A stretch of DNA of 34,952 nt, taken from Candidatus Altimarinota bacterium (GTDB taxonomy: Bacteria; Patescibacteriota; Gracilibacteria; BD1-5; UBA2023). A program made the translations under genes and the position numbers. The notes beneath the pieces are model-generated. The model made no database searches. It had not been told where the DNA came from and worked only from the letters and a program-made list of their open reading frames with translations. Positions 1 through 11,400 of this stretch are shown here, one piece after another; position 1 is the first letter of the stretch, and each line of letters begins with the position of its first letter. Location of the stretch: positions 1 through 34,952 of the forward strand of contig SSGK01000012.1 of the NCBI GenBank assembly GCA_008015855.1, written 5' to 3'.

Positions 1-2085
1 AATTCAATGAGTGGTCTCTGTATTAATAATATGTGTCTTGCTGACTGGACTGATTTGAATAATGTTGTAAAAAGTCGATGAACGGCTCATTATCTTGCAA
101 AGTTTGATAGTGGTGGATATATTGGTGACTCTTCTCTTTATGAAACAGGTGCTCAATTATGGATTCAGGATATCAATGAAATTATCAATGATTGGTGAAG
201 TTCACCAGTAAATCGTGGTGCTATTACTATTGCCAACTATTCTGCCTGACCAGCAACAAGTGGAACAAATCCTCTTCTAACCCTTCGCGATAAATCAGAT
301 AATAAAACATGTTGAATTTGGCTTGGCGTTTGAAAAATCCAATCAAACTGTACTTGGGATGGTTGAGCAGCATCTACCACAACGATTCAGAATAATGTTG
401 TAAAATATGATGATACTGTTGGTACCATGACGGGATCGGCACTCTATAGTGTAGGAAATCAGATCTGAATCAACACAGCAACTCCAACCGCAGGATATGC
501 TCTTGATATATCAGGATCCACTCGAGTTACTGGTAATATCGTTGCCTGAGCTGCTAATTCATATGATCTCTGATGATCAGCTATTGCACAAAGATTCCGA
601 AATCTCTACGTAGGAACATGAATGATATATAACACAGGAATCATTGCATCTACTGCATGAACTCGTCTTCTTGTAGGTACATGAAATACAGGATCATGAG
701 CATATAAGGCTGATATATATGGCTGATATGTGAATTCATCATCTGGTTATTGTATTAATGGTAACTGTGTAGCAAGTTGGACTGGAACATCTATGGGGCC
801 ATGGACATTCAATGGAACAACGAGTGTTTATCCAAATCAGACAACTTGGAATGTTGCTCTATGAGCATCCACCGTAACAGCGGGGTATAGGCTCGATATT
901 AATGGAAACACTCGTTCTGTTGGTAATATTATAGCATCCACCAATAATACATATGATTTAGGGTCAACACTCTCATATTGGAATAATATATACGTAAGAA
1001 CAGCAAATATCTCTAGTAGTCTTTGTTTGAATGGAAACTGTATTTCAAATTGGACAGGTATATCAGCGTGACCTTGGTCAATTTCAGGATCAGTTGTTTA
1101 TAATAATACAGGAGCAAGTGTTGCTATAGGGAAAACAACAATCTGATCAGGGGTATATAAATTGGATATTGCGGGAGGATATGCAAATGTTTCAAGTGGT
1201 ATATGTATTAATAATTCATGTTTGAATTCTTGGTCAGCTATCTTAAGTGTACTTCAGGGTTCTGGAAACTATCTTCCAAAGTGGAATGCTGCAGGTACTG
1301 CCATTGTTCCATCTCGTTTAAAAGATGATGGGGTTGATATCTCTATTGCCACAGGGTCTCTTCAATATGTAAGTATTACTCCTGCAAACAGTAGTCAATA
1401 TAGTCAAGTATTGGTTTCAAGTGGGTGAATACTTAAGCAGTGACTTACTTCTCGAGAAAAGCTTCGCATATTTGCATATTCTAATTATTGACCAAATAAT
1501 GATAATTCGACTCGTCAAAGATTATGTCTCGATACATCATCGGATACTACAAATTGTCGTCCTGGATGAGTTTCTGCTATAACAAATGTACCAAATTTTA
1601 ATATCATTGATACAAAGTCTTATACTGGTTGAATAGGTGAATATATTCCTTCAAATGGTACAAGACCAGGATACTTTATATCATACTTTACATGAACATA
1701 TTTAGTGGTTACTAGTTATACATTTACTTCAAATTCAATGACTACTGCAGATCTTGGATGTAATGTTTTTCCATATTATAGCTTATATAACAATGTTGGG
1801 TCACTTCCAAATCTTGCTCGTTTTGATGCAACCATGCCAGATGCGCATTTTACGATTGATTCCTCTAGTGTTATTAGTAATGTAGTGTCTTCTACTAATC
1901 TTCCAATTCCTACACAGAAAACCACCCGTGTTTGATCTCAATTTACATCAAATGTATTTATGACTCCTGGACAAGTGCTTTTGATGACTATATGAGTTCA
2001 GTCTTGTGCTTCTCGTGCAGATAGGGATATGTCACTAGTAATTAATCTTCAAAAGAAAATGACATTAAGTGTTGCTGAGTTGTAA
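1..2085 (+). CDS. Repetitive fibre/adhesin-like surface protein, C-terminal part (5' end outside window)
   Basis: The frame is open from base 1 to TAA at 2083-2085 when UGA is read as Gly (694 codons visible). The protein is rich in Gly, Asn, Ser and Thr and has no predicted enzyme motif. Two repeat types alternate. One is a Cys-pair motif, (L/I/Y)C(I/L)N(G/N)xCxxxW, at bases 16-48, 748-780, 1021-1053 and 1201-1233, usually followed by WTG. The other is LDI(S/N)G(S/N)TR with a following GNI and Y-DLG, at about 499-570 and 889-960. The last 200 residues (from about base 1420) are non-repetitive and could be a head or trimerisation domain. This pattern resembles phage-tail-fibre or trimeric-adhesin shafts common in CPR genomes. 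I recognise no named family. Role in surface attachment is inference. The signal peptide, if any, lies upstream of the window. Confidence 0.8.
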
Positions 2086-2124
2086 TAATAAATAAGACTT
2101 CTTAAGGAAGTCTTATTTATTATT
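2084..2124 (+). terminator. Hairpin terminator of the fibre-like gene
   Basis: A perfect 18-bp inverted repeat (2084-2101 with 2107-2124, 5-nt loop ttaag) begins inside the TAA stop codon of the upstream gene. It is A/T-rich at the base with a GACTTC core. It most likely ends that transcript; the symmetry would also work for minus-strand transcription. Confidence 0.8.
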
Positions 2125-2138
2125 ATTTCCAAAAAGTA

Positions 2139-2175
2139 AAAATCCTCTTTATTTTTTATGAATAGAGAGGATTTT
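2139..2175 (-). terminator. Terminator downstream of tRNA-Lys
   Basis: Arms 2139-2148 (aaaatcctct) and 2166-2175 (agaggatttt) are perfectly complementary around a 17-nt loop. Read on the minus strand the hairpin is followed by a T-rich run. It lies just downstream of the tRNA 3' end, so it fits a terminator for that transcript. Confidence 0.65.
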
Positions 2176-2190
2176 ATTGTATGTTATATG

Positions 2191-2266
2191 TGGTGGGATT
2201 GGCGGGGCTCGAACCCGCGACCTTGGCCTTAAAAGGGCCCTGCTCTACCAACTGAGCTACAATCCC
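2191..2266 (-). tRNA. tRNA-Lys (anticodon UUU), CCA encoded
   Basis: The minus strand folds as a full cloverleaf of 76 nt including a genomically encoded CCA (2191-2193). The acceptor stem is GGGATTG/CAATCCC with discriminator A. The D arm is GCTC-AGTTGGTA-GAGC. The anticodon loop CTTTTAA gives anticodon TTT. The T arm is GCGGG-TTCGAGC-CCCGC. The anticodon stem has a G27-A43 mismatch at its outer pair, which is the only irregularity. It decodes the AAA and AAG Lys codons. It has its own promoter and terminator and sits between two large surface-protein genes on the other strand. Confidence 0.96.
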
Positions 2267-2292
2267 ATAGGTGTTCTTTATAACGCGAGGGT

Positions 2293-2320
2293 ATCATATA
2301 AAAAAAATAGAATTTGTCGA
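2293..2320 (-). promoter_or_regulatory. Predicted promoter of tRNA-Lys
   Basis: On the minus strand, TCGACA (2320-2315) and TATGAT (2298-2293) are separated by 16 bp, close to the sigma-70 consensus. A GC-rich stretch follows the -10, as is common for stable-RNA promoters. The tRNA starts about 27 bp downstream of the -10. Confidence 0.55.
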
Positions 2321-2350
2321 ATTTTTTTTCATATTTTCCCTGTTTTTCCC

Positions 2351-2378
2351 TTTGAAAAAAAGAAAAAACGCGTATTAT
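2351..2378 (+). promoter_or_regulatory. Predicted promoter of the 4222-residue protein gene
   Basis: TTTGAA/TTGAAA (2351-2357) lies 15-16 bp before TATTAT (2373-2378). Transcription would begin near 2385, leaving a leader of about 18 nt before the ATG at 2403. It is arranged back to back with the tRNA promoter. Confidence 0.4.
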
Positions 2379-2402
2379 CACAGTAATGTTTTTTCTATTA
2401 TT

Positions 2403-5400
2403 ATGGTTGAATTTGCTTATTCTCGAATTCAGAAAATACTATCATGAATTCTTATGTTTTTGATAGTATTTACTCAAACCTTTCATGTTGTTTGGTTTCA
2501 ATGAGTATCAGCTTATGCTTCTGACTATCGTGATATAGTTTCGATTTTTGTCGACAAAGAAACGTATGATGAATTTTCTTCTCAAATTCGTTGATATGCT
2601 CGTAATATTCAATCCTACCTATGATCCACACGGGTGGTAATATTTCCAGTTCAAGAAACCATTTCACCCTTTGCTATTGCATCACTTAATGAGAAACTGT
2701 ATTATGAATGAGATGGGGATGGGATTTCTCGCCTGGTTGGAACGATTCTTATTTGAAACATTCCACTTCCTGTGGTTCATAGAGAAGGGAAGACTTTCGT
2801 AAGTGTTTTCCCGTATACCGATTTTACAGATAAGAGCTTTTTATTTAATTCAGAAAAAGGATATTATGAATACTCTAATCAGTATAGGGAAACTTCAGAT
2901 GCTGATATTTGGCATTGAGTTATAAATCCAAATACAGGAAATAAATCAACAGATTCAACCGCATTACAAACCTTTTTTGATAAATCCGAAGACTTTTATG
3001 CTCAATCTGGAAAATACTCTGATGCAAATACCCTCGATGATCCTTATGTATTCTATTATGATGGATACCACGAACAGCTTGCTACCAAATTGAATGGATG
3101 GAAGTCGTATGAGCTTTACATGAAGCATCAAGAGGATATTTCATATAAACGTTGGAATAAAGATCTTGCCAATCAGATTACAAAAGAACAAGGGAATGTT
3201 GGAACAGAGGAAATGTGAGATATGGTTGATGGAATTGTTTCCCAACTTGAACAAACAGCTTCTTGATCTGATCAATTAGAAAGTGCTCTTGAAATTCAAG
3301 ATGCTTTTAATAGTTGAGGTTTGATGGAAAAGCAAGAGAATCAAATGAATAATGTTCCCGACATTAAATCAAAGGAAATTATTCAAAATCTTGCCAAGCC
3401 ATTTCATGAGATTATTAATTCTCAAACCATAGGGACTGAGTTAAAAAATGTGCATAATGCAGGAAGATATACTTCTGGTACAACCGTTCGTGCCGATATA
3501 GTTCCTCTTATGGTGACAAAACAAGATGAGATAATGAATAGAATATTGAAAGATGCAAATGGAGTTTTGGAATCTTTTACTGACAATCTTGTTGTGACAT
3601 GAGGATTATCAAGAAAAATTCCTGTGCTTACTCAGATTCAATTTGATCGTCAAGAATTTACTCATTGGTTGTATGGATATCAGCCAATGGATCCGCCTTT
3701 TGTTGAATTAAAGACTACAGCAAATTATCAGTGAAATAATATTGCAAACTACCAGGGGTATTATATAGGTGCTGATCATACTGGGAGTTACATATATAAA
3801 AATTATTTTTTCTGAAAGGAGGGATCCGATATAGTTAGTACGACCGGGTGTACTATATTGCGATGAAGTTCTCGTCTCGTTGAGGCAAATAGAGCATACA
3901 ATACACTTTTAGCTTTATCTGATGTTACTTTATTGCAAGATGATACCCAAGCACTTGCATGAGTAAATGGTATTCGTGATGCCTGTTTTCAACCAAATTC
4001 AAATGGTGCTGATATACGCACAATGACATATTGGGGATGAAATACTCCTCTTAACATAGATAATGCAAAAACAGCAGAAACGGGTTATATGGAGTTATGA
4101 GATCATAGATATGATTCTTTTGTTCGTCCGATTCTTGATATTGCCTGAATGCGTCAGGTTGATTCAGGATCATCGCTCATGGATACATATCATAACTCAC
4201 CAGCACGTTGTCTTGCTCACGATGATCTTATTTTACAACCAAGGACAAAACAGATATGTAATAATTGGTTTTGGGATTCGTGATGTACTCCACCATATTG
4301 ATCAGTAGCTGATAGTTCTTGGGATGAATGGAATAAATGAAGTTCATTTAATAAAAGACTTGCAATTAATGCGGATGATCTAAGATTTTCATGTTCCTCA
4401 ACGGTTAATAAAAAGACATCAAATTCATTTGAAGAATACTACCAGACTATCCCAACAGCAACCTGTACTGTTGGGAATTTGAGGCTTGATAATAGTCTCG
4501 TGCTTTCCGGTTCAAATCCATGTATTCAATATATATACTCGGGTTCTGAAAATGGAGGGTATCAAATTATATCAACCTTTGATCCTGTTACAAAGAAGCC
4601 TATAACACCAATGGATCCACTTCTTTGAATTTTTTATGATTACTATAGGATAGATGATTCACGATATTTAAATATTGATTACAAGTCAATCCAGTCGGCA
4701 ATGTTTCATAAGTCCCCAACGGATGAAGAATTATCAGTAGCTGAAGCTACTCAAATGACACCATGACTTGCTATTGATCGCGATAGGTATGTTTCATTTA
4801 TTAGTGCTGCTTGAAATGAGCAGAAAATAGTATATCCAAACCTTTTTCGTATTGAATTGACTGACGAAGAAATTGTGGATATCGAAAAGGCAAGACTAGC
4901 AATCAAGAAGTTCTTAGATATATCAAGCACTGAGGTAAATGCCTTGATTGCAAGTGAGATTCCTCCAACCTCAGGCATTGCAAAAGATATCTATAATCTT
5001 TTTAAAAATGGCGCATATCCAACACAGAATATTGATTATTATGCTGTTCTTGAAAAAGATCCACAAGTTCTAAAAACTGTTATTCAAAACGTTATTTGGA
5101 ATAATTTGAAAAATGCGACTGCAAAGTACTCATTCATCTTTGAGCATTATATTGATGAAAAAGGGAAGGATAAAACGCTCTTGCCACTTCATAGAACGGA
5201 TTATGAAATAAGCTATATGGGATGACTTGGGAACGCTCAATGAATGAGAGTTCTCCTTGATCCAGAATGAACGGAAGAAGTAATTCCGCCATATATTGCC
5301 GATATTATGAAGGCATATGATACTGGAATTAATGCAATTGATGCTGCAAATGTTACAGAAGATACCTATAATGATAATGGAAATAAAACAGATGACCAAT

Positions 5401-8400
5401 GTGGGTCGCCTGATGGAGTAAATATTTTCTTTGAATGGTTTCCGGCTATTATATGTTGGATTCAAACACTCCTTCCTCCTAAAATTCTTGCCGGATCTTG
5501 TACACCATCTACGATTGGTCAAGATTCAAATAATGATACTACGAATCGTGTAACTCCTCCTACCATTACAGGTACATGATATCAATGAACTCTCGCTGAT
5601 TTTTTCAATGGTGGTAGTATGAAAGTAGTATTTGATAAGAATACTATTAATACAAATGATACCGTTACTATAACATCATTTTTTGAAACATCTTCTGGTT
5701 CCATCGTTGATTTTGATAATACGTATGATGTTGTTGGAACTATTACGAAGATTGAAGCGTATAAGGAAGATGGTTCTTTCGGTGTGGTATATCAGAGCGG
5801 CATGGATCAATCTATTCTCCGAAAATATGTCAGCACCGAATCGGTACTAACTTCTTGATTTACCAATGGAGAAGCTCAATTTTATATTGGAAGTCGATCA
5901 GAGGATGCAAATATCACATTTCAAACAGCAGTAAGAAGATATGATCCTGAGTGAAATCCTCTCCTTGATGTTACCAGTAGTCCAACAATATTTAAGATTC
6001 GAGCTGGTAATATTAATGTAACGGTTCAGAGTGGATCTGAAGTCGTTTCAAGTGTTCCAGTTCAATCGAATCCAAATCTTTCACTCGTTTTTGATGCAAT
6101 ATCTGCGAGCGGAGCAAGAAAAGAATCAGTATTTCCTTATACATATTCATTTATTGATGATGTTTCAGAAGAAATTATAGCAACAGGAACCGTAAGTGAA
6201 GATATTGTTCCATTTCCAACATCCATCTTTTCTCGTATTGGTGTTTATAAAATTGAGGTACAAGATGGTCGTTGAGTCTACGGTGTTTCTAGTTTTTCAG
6301 TGAATCCTTGAGAACTTCATGAGATTCGTGTAGCAGCATCTTCCAATTATCTGGTTCAATGAGAAAATACACCCGTTGTTATTCAACTCATAGATGCGTA
6401 TGGTAATCTTACTTCTGGAGAATTGTATGATCTTGAGATCTCGGTAACCAATGGGTATATAGATGATTGAGAGGGGGAAAGAGATACGGTAACTCGTTCC
6501 ATTTTAGATGGAGCACTTGTTATTAATGTTGGAACAAAAAATTCATGATCAGCAATTGTAAGTGTTCGAGAAAAAAATTCAGGAAAGACATGACAATCGA
6601 GTATACAATCTATTCCATTTGCAAAGTGAAAGATTACTCTCGGGAGTACTCCAATTGCAGGATGAACTGGTGTAACCGTAGCTATTACAGTGGTTGATCA
6701 AAATAATCAAAAAATATCATGATTTAATGGGGTAGCATTATTTGATTTCCCTGGGTCATCTGGGTTATTTTCTGGAAGTACGGTACAGATTATAAATTGA
6801 GAAGCATCTACACGATTCCTTCCTGGAACAGTGGCTTCAAGTGGTATACAGCCTCAAGTGCAAATTCCTGGAATTAAAAATATAGAAGTTCCTTCGATTG
6901 TAATTGAACCAAACGATCCAATGTATATTGAGATGCGTACCACTGGAAATGAGGCTTTTGAGGCAAAACAGTGAAATACCTATGAAGTAGTTGCATCATT
7001 ACGAGATAGATATGGAAATAAAGTAATATCTCCAAGAAATAATGCCCAGGTTTCATTCCTTATACCTGATGATTATGCTCGTTATCTCCGATTTGAAAAT
7101 GGGTCAACGGGTCAGGTTGTTCCATTATGAGCAAGCTGAACTGCTCGTGCTACTATTGTTTCGACTGGTATTCCGGGGACTTCCTATATTTTAGGTGAGG
7201 TTACTCCAGGACTTACCTCTGATATACAAGTCACTGATGGTAATGAAACAACCATTATATCGGCACTCTCAAATGCAGTGATTCGATTGCAAACCTATTA
7301 TGTCTTTAATAAAGAGAAGGTTGATAGAATTGATTATAATTCTCTCTATACGGTTCTATTATGAGCTCCCTATTGAGATACAACCATTGAACAATATCTT
7401 GGATGAGAATTGCTTTTTAGTGAATGATCTCGTTGATTGGCAGTTACAACTCTTTCCGATGATCCATATATTCGTGAGACAGTTTGATCATTTCATCCAA
7501 ATGGTGGCTTTAAATGACAACTCAGCACATCTCCTGAAGTTTCCGTAACAGCTCATACAGAGATGACGAATAATGGAATTTCCGTTGTATTCTATGATGA
7601 AACATACAAGGAAAATATTGCAAGAATTACTCCTCGTTTTCTTGGTACACCAAAAATGATTTCATGTGGATTCGCATCTGGAACAATTAAGGATGACTGT
7701 ACTCTTCCAGACGTATCGCATATAGCAATTCATTCACTTGATTCTTCTGTTGTTTCAAATGTAAATGGAAATGTGCTTACACTTTCTCAGAGTGGATCTG
7801 CGGATGTATTCCTTGCTATTGATTCTGGGGGAAGGGTAACGAAACATCCTCTTGTAAATCTTATTCTCGATGAATCTCATGAAACGAATGGTATGTATTT
7901 TCGTATTGAATTTTCATGAACACCAATAGCGGAACTTATTTATTCAACCATATGAGATGGATCTATTTATAGTCCAGATACAGGTGCTACAACCGATGGA
8001 ATTATAGTAGAAGAAACATCTTCTCGCTATACAACAAGGCATGCATTCAATGGGGCAACTACGAAAGATTCAAAGTGAGTTGAGATTTATAAAAAAGTCT
8101 CACCATTTGATAAACCAGAAATTGACGATGTTTTTTCTCGACCAGGTGCTCTTGCATGAGTTGAGCAATTTACCGGAAATGAATGACTTGGATGGAAAGG
8201 AATGAACAAGATGCTCCTCTCATTTACGTCTGGTGATACTACCGGGGAAGCTTCTAAGTTCTTTGCAAGCTATCTTACTATTAACCTCTGAGATCCAGTT
8301 GTTCATATTGATCCAAAGAAGGTTATAAAACACAACCTTGATAGAACCATTGGAAAAACCATTCTTATGGAGACACGATGAGTTATTACTGGATATAAAG

Positions 8401-11400
8401 TTTTTGATGTAAATAATGATGAATGGGAAGATATTGTGGTATTTTATAATGATGGTCATATACAGCTTATCATGAATATGTCATGAAAATGGCGTGATAT
8501 GGGATATATTGCGTATGTTTCTGATGTAAAAGATGGTTTAAAATGAGTATGAGATTTTAGTGGTGATGGATATGAAGATATCGTTGTAACTGATCAGAAA
8601 GGAAAATTGATATTGCTTGATAATCAAGAGGGGCGTTTTACGAGAAAGAGTGTGAGTTATAATGAAAATGGAGTGACACAGACTCTTTCTGGAAGGTTAA
8701 TCCAGTTAGAAGTTTTCAATATGGATAACGACAAAAATGGAGCTCATGATATTGATGATCTTGTTGTTATGACCGAAGAATGACAGATATCGATACTCTA
8801 TTGATGAATAACCGTTTGAACAAAAACATCAAAGGAGTTTACAAGAAAAATAATAGAAGAAAATTTAGGAATATCTCTTGATACTAATGTTCGACACGAT
8901 GGATGAGCTGTTTATTTTAATGAGCTTGTTATTCCTGATTCATTTAAAAACACAAATACAACAACATCTGGAACATGACTTGATACAATAACTGATGGTG
9001 CAATACTCTCCCATGTATATTATGAACGATCAGTAGACTACTATAGTGATGCAAATTTAAGTGACTATTCGTATCTTGCTTCGGATGTAAGTAGTACCGA
9101 TGGATACTGAAATCCAGTTGATATTTGATCAGATGTTGGAAATCTTTTATCATGAATACCTGATTATGCTCGCTGATCCCAATCGGGAGATGGAATGCTT
9201 TCTTCTGTATCAGGGGATTCAAATGAAAACCCTGAAAGCAGAATATATATACGATCTGAATTTTCTGAAAGTGCGAATATTCTTGTTTCAAAACGATTTG
9301 AGCCGACTGGAGATACAAACTCATTGAAATCGGACGATATCGTAAAAATGGTTGTGACTATTGAAAATCAAGGAGCAGTAAATGCAACAAACTTTGAGTA
9401 TCTCGATGATATACCTGATAATTTTATACTCAATCAAGAAAAGCCATATACATTACTCTATAATAATACTGGTTCTGAAATTTGATGAGTTTGAAGTGAT
9501 ATTGCGATTGATGATTCTTATTTTGATGTTGCTGTTCCTATTGGCTCTCTTCCTGCTGGATCAAAGGTAATGCTTACATATTATGTTAATGTCCTTCCTT
9601 TTGTCTTTGGAAAGATGATTGTAGGACTACTTGAGAAGTGAGAAGTAGGAGACGATGTTTGGGGTGATATTGCATTTGATACAAAGAATCGTTCTGAATG
9701 TGATCGTGATATTCTTATGTGGCGATCTATTGCAAATCGTGAATATGAAAAATGATCAAAGAATTTCACGGATGATACCTATTCAACGCTTGCCCCAGAA
9801 ATTCAAGATGAAATGCTTCGAAATTCAACCGATGAGAATGGGAATGGTATTCCTGATTATGTTGATGCTGGAAGAGAAGATCCAAGTACGCTGCTCGAAT
9901 ATCAAAATGATGCAAAAGAGAAATTTGATGAAGTACAGGCTCAAGAAGCAGCAATTAGTACAATATCACCATTATTGACCTATAATCCTAATACTTGAGC
10001 AAGCACTTCGTCACCATCAGGAAGTGATATAGCTCAAATTGAGCAATCTATTGATACTTTGATGCGATGAATATCATGTTGATTTGGATGAGGTGGGTGT
10101 TTAAATATGCCAGTCAATTGGGCTCCGCTTGCTCCTGGAAGTGCACCAAATGTACTTGGGTTTCCAATGGGAGATATGTCAGCTGATACGTGACTTCCTA
10201 TTTTCTCGATGCTTACTGGATTACAAATGACATGTTGATATGTTCCTTGTTGTATACCGGTTGTTTGGCCTGTGTCGCCTTTAGCGTATGTTCCTGGTCC
10301 AACATGTTGAACTCCATCTGCATGATGATATCTTGGAACTTGGTCACCGCAAAACACGCTTCGAATCTTTGTAACACCAACCCTTACTATGTGAGCAGGA
10401 GTTGCCGTTTGTTTCGGTGGTCCTGCGATGCAAGCAAATGTTACAACTCCATTGTGGCCACTCCCTCCAACGGCATGATGTGTTGTAGCTGCTGCATCTC
10501 TTCCATTTTGTAAGGAAGATGGTTCTGACGGGGATGCTGAATGAGTGAGTTGAGTAGGTACTTTTACTGATACATGGAATGCTGGAAGTCAAACAAGCTG
10601 TGATGTAGTCGCAAATCCTGCTACTTCAACGGAGAAACAGGAAGTTATTACTGAAGTGAATGAGTATATTCGTACGGGTAATAAAGATAATCTTCAGAGG
10701 TTATACGTACAAAATAGAAATAATGCCTCTTTCCTTAATCAACTTTCTTCTCGTCCATTGATCTCTATGGGAAATTCATCAAATGGAGATGTTTCCATTG
10801 ATTTAGAGATAGATCCAAAGGCTGCAAATATAGGCGATGTAGTGAAGATTAAAAATATTCGAGTTCCAGCATTTCCAGAATTTATTATGGATTGGGTAAA
10901 TAGGCAAGTAGAGGAGATTATTAATAAGCTTACAATTCTCCCAACTCTTTACATTATACTCCCTGATGTATCGAGAATGTCTCTTGATGGAAATCTTGAT
11001 GGATTTACTGATAAGATGTCCGGATTTATTAGTTGAGCTAAGAATTCTGTAGGTAGTTTTGGGGATAGATTTTCTAATTCTTTGAATGGATCAAATCGAA
11101 AATACAATAGCATAGGATGAACGGCTGTGTGACTCCGTTCTGCATATGAATTCATGAATAAACTCCCATTTATTCGTGTACGTACTGCGAATATTCCAAT
11201 CAATATTCCTTGGATTGATGGAGCTCAACTTGAAAAAGAAATCGCAAAACTTTCATCTCAAATTGATGCGTATAAAAAAGAAATAGATTCTAAAACAAAA
11301 TCTTGGGAATGAATTGGTGCTGATAATCTTCGTGCTGGAACGAGTAAATTTATCTCGTCTCTTGAAAAAAATCTTCGTACACTTGAGGATTACAAGAAAT

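Noticed and set aside
2191..2266. The tRNA as a suppressor or tRNA-Gly(UCA) that decodes UGA
   Set aside because: The anticodon is clearly UUU with Lys-type loop CTTTTAA. The decoding tRNA must lie outside the window.
2086..2402. Small protein gene over the tRNA region on the plus strand (about 2177-2386)
   Set aside because: The frame runs antisense through the whole tRNA and the promoter region, and its translation is a known tRNA-antisense artefact pattern.
9655..9978. 107-codon plus-strand frame in another phase of the giant gene
   Set aside because: Met-, Ile- and Lys-rich low-complexity translation with no start signal; the giant frame is open and compositionally normal over the same bases.
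10034..10592. Minus-strand frames over the Cys-rich module, and a plus-strand out-of-phase frame
   Set aside because: They mirror the Gly/Cys/Pro-rich codons of the giant protein and resemble no protein family.
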